From positions 1 through 64,000 of the forward strand of contig NZ_QXTH01000009.1 in NCBI RefSeq assembly GCF_003946865.1: DNA of 64,000 nt. The letters are read 5' to 3'. The DNA is from Antribacter gilvus (GTDB lineage Bacteria > Actinomycetota > Actinomycetes > Actinomycetales > Cellulomonadaceae). This document shows, in pieces, positions 62,446-64,000 of the stretch. Within the stretch, counting starts at the first letter, position 1, and the number at the start of each line of letters is the position of its first letter. The position numbers and the translations under genes were made by a program. Below the pieces are notes generated by a model. The model was not told the origin of the DNA and made no database searches. It saw nothing but the letters and a program-made list of their open reading frames with translations.

Positions 62446-63738
62446 ATGACTCGCTCCGTACACCGCCGCCCCGCGGCCCTCGCCCTGGTGCTCACCCTGC
62501 CGCTCGTTCTCGGGGCCTGCGCGTCAGGGCAGCCCGCCGGATCGGCCTCGGCCGATGCCTCTGCCGGCGCGACAGCGCCACCCGCCACCGAGAACCAGAC
62601 GACCACCCCGCGCCTCGCGGTCACCTACGACGGCGGCATCCGGGTGCTCGACGCGCTCACGCTCGAGGAGGCCGCCGACCTCGAGCTCGACGGCTTCAAC
62701 CGCCTCAACCCGGCCGGCGACGGACGGCACGTGCTCGTCTCGACCACGGGCGGTTTCCAGGTGCTCGACCTGGGGACCTGGGCCGCGGCGCACGGTGAGC
62801 ACTCCCACTACTGGACCGCCGAGCCCGTCCTGACCGGCATGGTCTACGAGGCCACCGAGCCGGGCCACGCCGTGGCGCACGACGGCCGGACGGCGCTGTT
62901 CGACGACGGCACCGGCAAGGTGACGGTGCTCGACGCCGCCGAGGTGGGCGAGGGCGGCGGCGACCTGCGCGAGCTGACCACGCCGTCGGCCCACCACGGG
63001 GTCGCTGTCGAGCTGCCGGACGGCGTGCTCGTGGTGTCCGAGGGCACGGAGGAGGGGCGCACCGGGATCCGGGTGCTCGACGCCGACGGTCACGAGACCG
63101 CCGCGAGCGACGAGTGCCCCGGCGTGCACGGCGAGGCCGTGGCGGCCGACGGGGCCGTCGTGATCGGCTGTGAGGACGGCGCCCTCGTGGTCCTCGACGG
63201 AGTGATCACGAAGGTGCAGTCACCCGACGCCTACGGCCGGATCGGCAACCAGGCCGGCTCCGAGGCGTCACCGATCGTGCTCGGTGACTACAAGGTCGAC
63301 AAGGACGCCGAGCTCGAGCGCCCCACGCGCGTGTCCCTCATCGACACCCGCACCGCCACCCACCGCCTCGTCGACCTCCCGGCGAGCTACACGTTCCGCT
63401 CGCTGGGCCGCGGCAGCGACGGCGAGGCCCTGGTGCTGGGGACCGACGGTGCGCTCCACGTCATCGACCCGGAGGCCGGCACGCTCGTGCGGTCCATCCC
63501 CGTCATCGACGCGTGGGAGGAGCCCCTCGAGTGGCAGGAGCCGCGGCCCGCGGTCCTGACGCTCGACGGGTCGGTCTACGTCACGGACCCTGCGGGCAGC
63601 GCGATCCACGCCGTGGACCTCGAGACCGGCAAGGTCTGGCTCTCCGCCGAGCTCGACGTGGTGCCCAACGAGATCACGGGCGTGTCCGGCGACGAGGAGG
63701 CCCACGGGCGCGAGGACGAGGGGTCGCACCAGGACTGA
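62446..63738 (+). CDS. aztD: AztD-like periplasmic zinc metallochaperone lipoprotein
   Basis: A 430-residue beta-propeller protein. The signal peptide ends in lipobox LGAC. Repeated motifs such as LAVTYDGGIRVLDALT, GFQVLDLGT and VLDAAEVGE form the blades, and HGEHSHYW and SAHHGVAVE supply clustered His for zinc. It matches AztD, which passes zinc to the binding protein AztC of the AztABC importer. AztABC genes are not next to it. Two Zur-like boxes lie upstream, and GAAGGA lies 6 nt before ATG 62446. Confidence 0.82.
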   Translation: MTRSVHRRPAALALVLTLPLVLGACASGQPAGSASADASAGATAPPATENQTTTPRLAVTYDGGIRVLDALTLEEAADLELDGFNRLNPAGDGRHVLVSTTGGFQVLDLGTWAAAHGEHSHYWTAEPVLTGMVYEATEPGHAVAHDGRTALFDDGTGKVTVLDAAEVGEGGGDLRELTTPSAHHGVAVELPDGVLVVSEGTEEGRTGIRVLDADGHETAASDECPGVHGEAVAADGAVVIGCEDGALVVLDGVITKVQSPDAYGRIGNQAGSEASPIVLGDYKVDKDAELERPTRVSLIDTRTATHRLVDLPASYTFRSLGRGSDGEALVLGTDGALHVIDPEAGTLVRSIPVIDAWEEPLEWQEPRPAVLTLDGSVYVTDPAGSAIHAVDLETGKVWLSAELDVVPNEITGVSGDEEAHGREDEGSHQD

Positions 63739-63757
63739 CCGTTCCACCCCGCCCGCG

Positions 63758-63822
63758 GAGATAGCCCCCGTCTGCGAGACAGGTGCTGGACACGCCTGTC
63801 TCGGCGGACTTGGGCCTATCTC
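63758..63822. terminator. Nested bidirectional hairpin between convergent genes
   Basis: GAGATAG (63758-63764) pairs with CTATCTC (63816-63822), enclosing a second stem CGAGACAGG / CCTGTCTCG (63775-63803) with an 11-nt loop. The stop codon of the minus-strand gene is in the outer stem. It lies 20 nt after the aztD stop and would end transcripts from both sides. Confidence 0.65.
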
Positions 63823-64000
63823 GCGGGCTGTACGCCCGTCTCGGCGGGGGTGGTGAGCTCCAGCTCCAGGTCCAGGCCTGCGACGATCTCGTCCGCCCAC
63901 TCCTTGGCCCGCCCTCCCGTCGGGTCGGCCACCAGGACGTGACCCAGCCGGTCGTTGTTGTCCGCCGGTCGCACCACGCGACCGGCGGGCGGCAGCTCCC
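63816..64000 (-). CDS. ATP-grasp-like protein, C-terminal end (cut by window edge)
   Basis: The last 61 residues of a minus-strand gene. ELPPAGRVVRPADNN, then DRLGHVLVADPTGGRAKEWADEIVAGLDLEL, resembles the closing lobe of carboxylase-type ATP-grasp enzymes (a G-V-V-x-P-x-D-x-x-D-R-x-G-x-V pattern followed by an A-rich helix). The catalytic part is outside the window, so the reaction cannot be given. The stop TAG is at 63816-63818, inside a hairpin. Confidence 0.5.
   Translation of the reverse strand, partial: ELPPAGRVVRPADNNDRLGHVLVADPTGGRAKEWADEIVAGLDLELELTTPAETGVQPAR

Noticed and set aside
1-64000. tRNA genes, rRNA genes, CRISPR arrays or phage genes
   Set aside because: No cloverleaf-like sequence with a CCA-side stem, no spaced identical repeats and no phage proteins were seen by reading.

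Overview
This window is chromosomal DNA of a very GC-rich actinobacterium (GC above 70% by eye). The closest feel is a plant-biomass-degrading soil actinomycete of the Cellulomonas / Cellulosimicrobium / Isoptericola / Promicromonospora type. Supporting signs are a Ku plus three-domain LigD end-joining pair, a maleylpyruvate-isomerase (mycothiol-type) protein, malate:quinone oxidoreductase, several LacI regulators, CUT1-type sugar ABC operons, and many start codons 6-7 nt downstream of a TAnnnT -10 box, as in leaderless actinobacterial mRNAs. The genus is an inference. No rRNA, tRNA, CRISPR array, phage or intact IS element was seen.

0-17 kb: tandem and dispersed repeats at the left edge; a secreted alpha/beta hydrolase, a NYN-domain protein, a PAP2 phosphatase and a LysE exporter; a glycerol/ether-lipid cluster (glpD and a TetR gene divergent from an alkylglycerone-phosphate-synthase-like FAD oxidase); a P450 lacking the ExxR motif next to an ECF41 (SigJ) sigma factor; a pntAB transhydrogenase operon; a ketopantoate-reductase-like gene; a LacI regulator; and a flavin monooxygenase.

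17-30.6 kb: a putative BrnT/BrnA-like toxin-antitoxin pair of lower GC; a cupin; a 62-bp near-perfect palindrome before mqo; a TetR gene divergent from an Eis-like acetyltransferase across a perfect 11-bp inverted repeat; a DHA2 MFS gene whose 5' end looks frameshifted; a STAND-ATPase/TPR protein; and small VOC, GNAT, MazG-like and cupin genes.

30.6-36.5 kb: a complete LplABC-YesL-LacI sugar-import operon with its own promoter and LacI-type operator. The YesL gene appears to start at AUU. A 20-nt sequence that forms part of an iron-box promoter occurs at both ends of this block.

36.5-53.7 kb: an iron-box-controlled siderophore-interacting protein, an M24 peptidase, LigD, a glutaredoxin and Ku (NHEJ repair), a metallophosphoesterase, a DtxR/MntR regulator, an MFS transporter, VKOR, leuS and a SpoIIE-type phosphatase.

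53.7-64 kb: a second sugar locus, with a DeoR/LacI hybrid repressor, a cluster of GATCGATC operators, an ABC transporter, a translationally coupled D-2-hydroxyacid dehydrogenase and a GH35 beta-galactosidase. A YibE/F membrane protein, a rhamnogalacturonan-acetylesterase-like gene behind a LacI-type operator, and an AztD zinc chaperone with two Zur-like boxes follow. The carbohydrate genes together suggest uptake and hydrolysis of pectin (RG-I/galactan) side chains. The right edge cuts an ATP-grasp-like gene.
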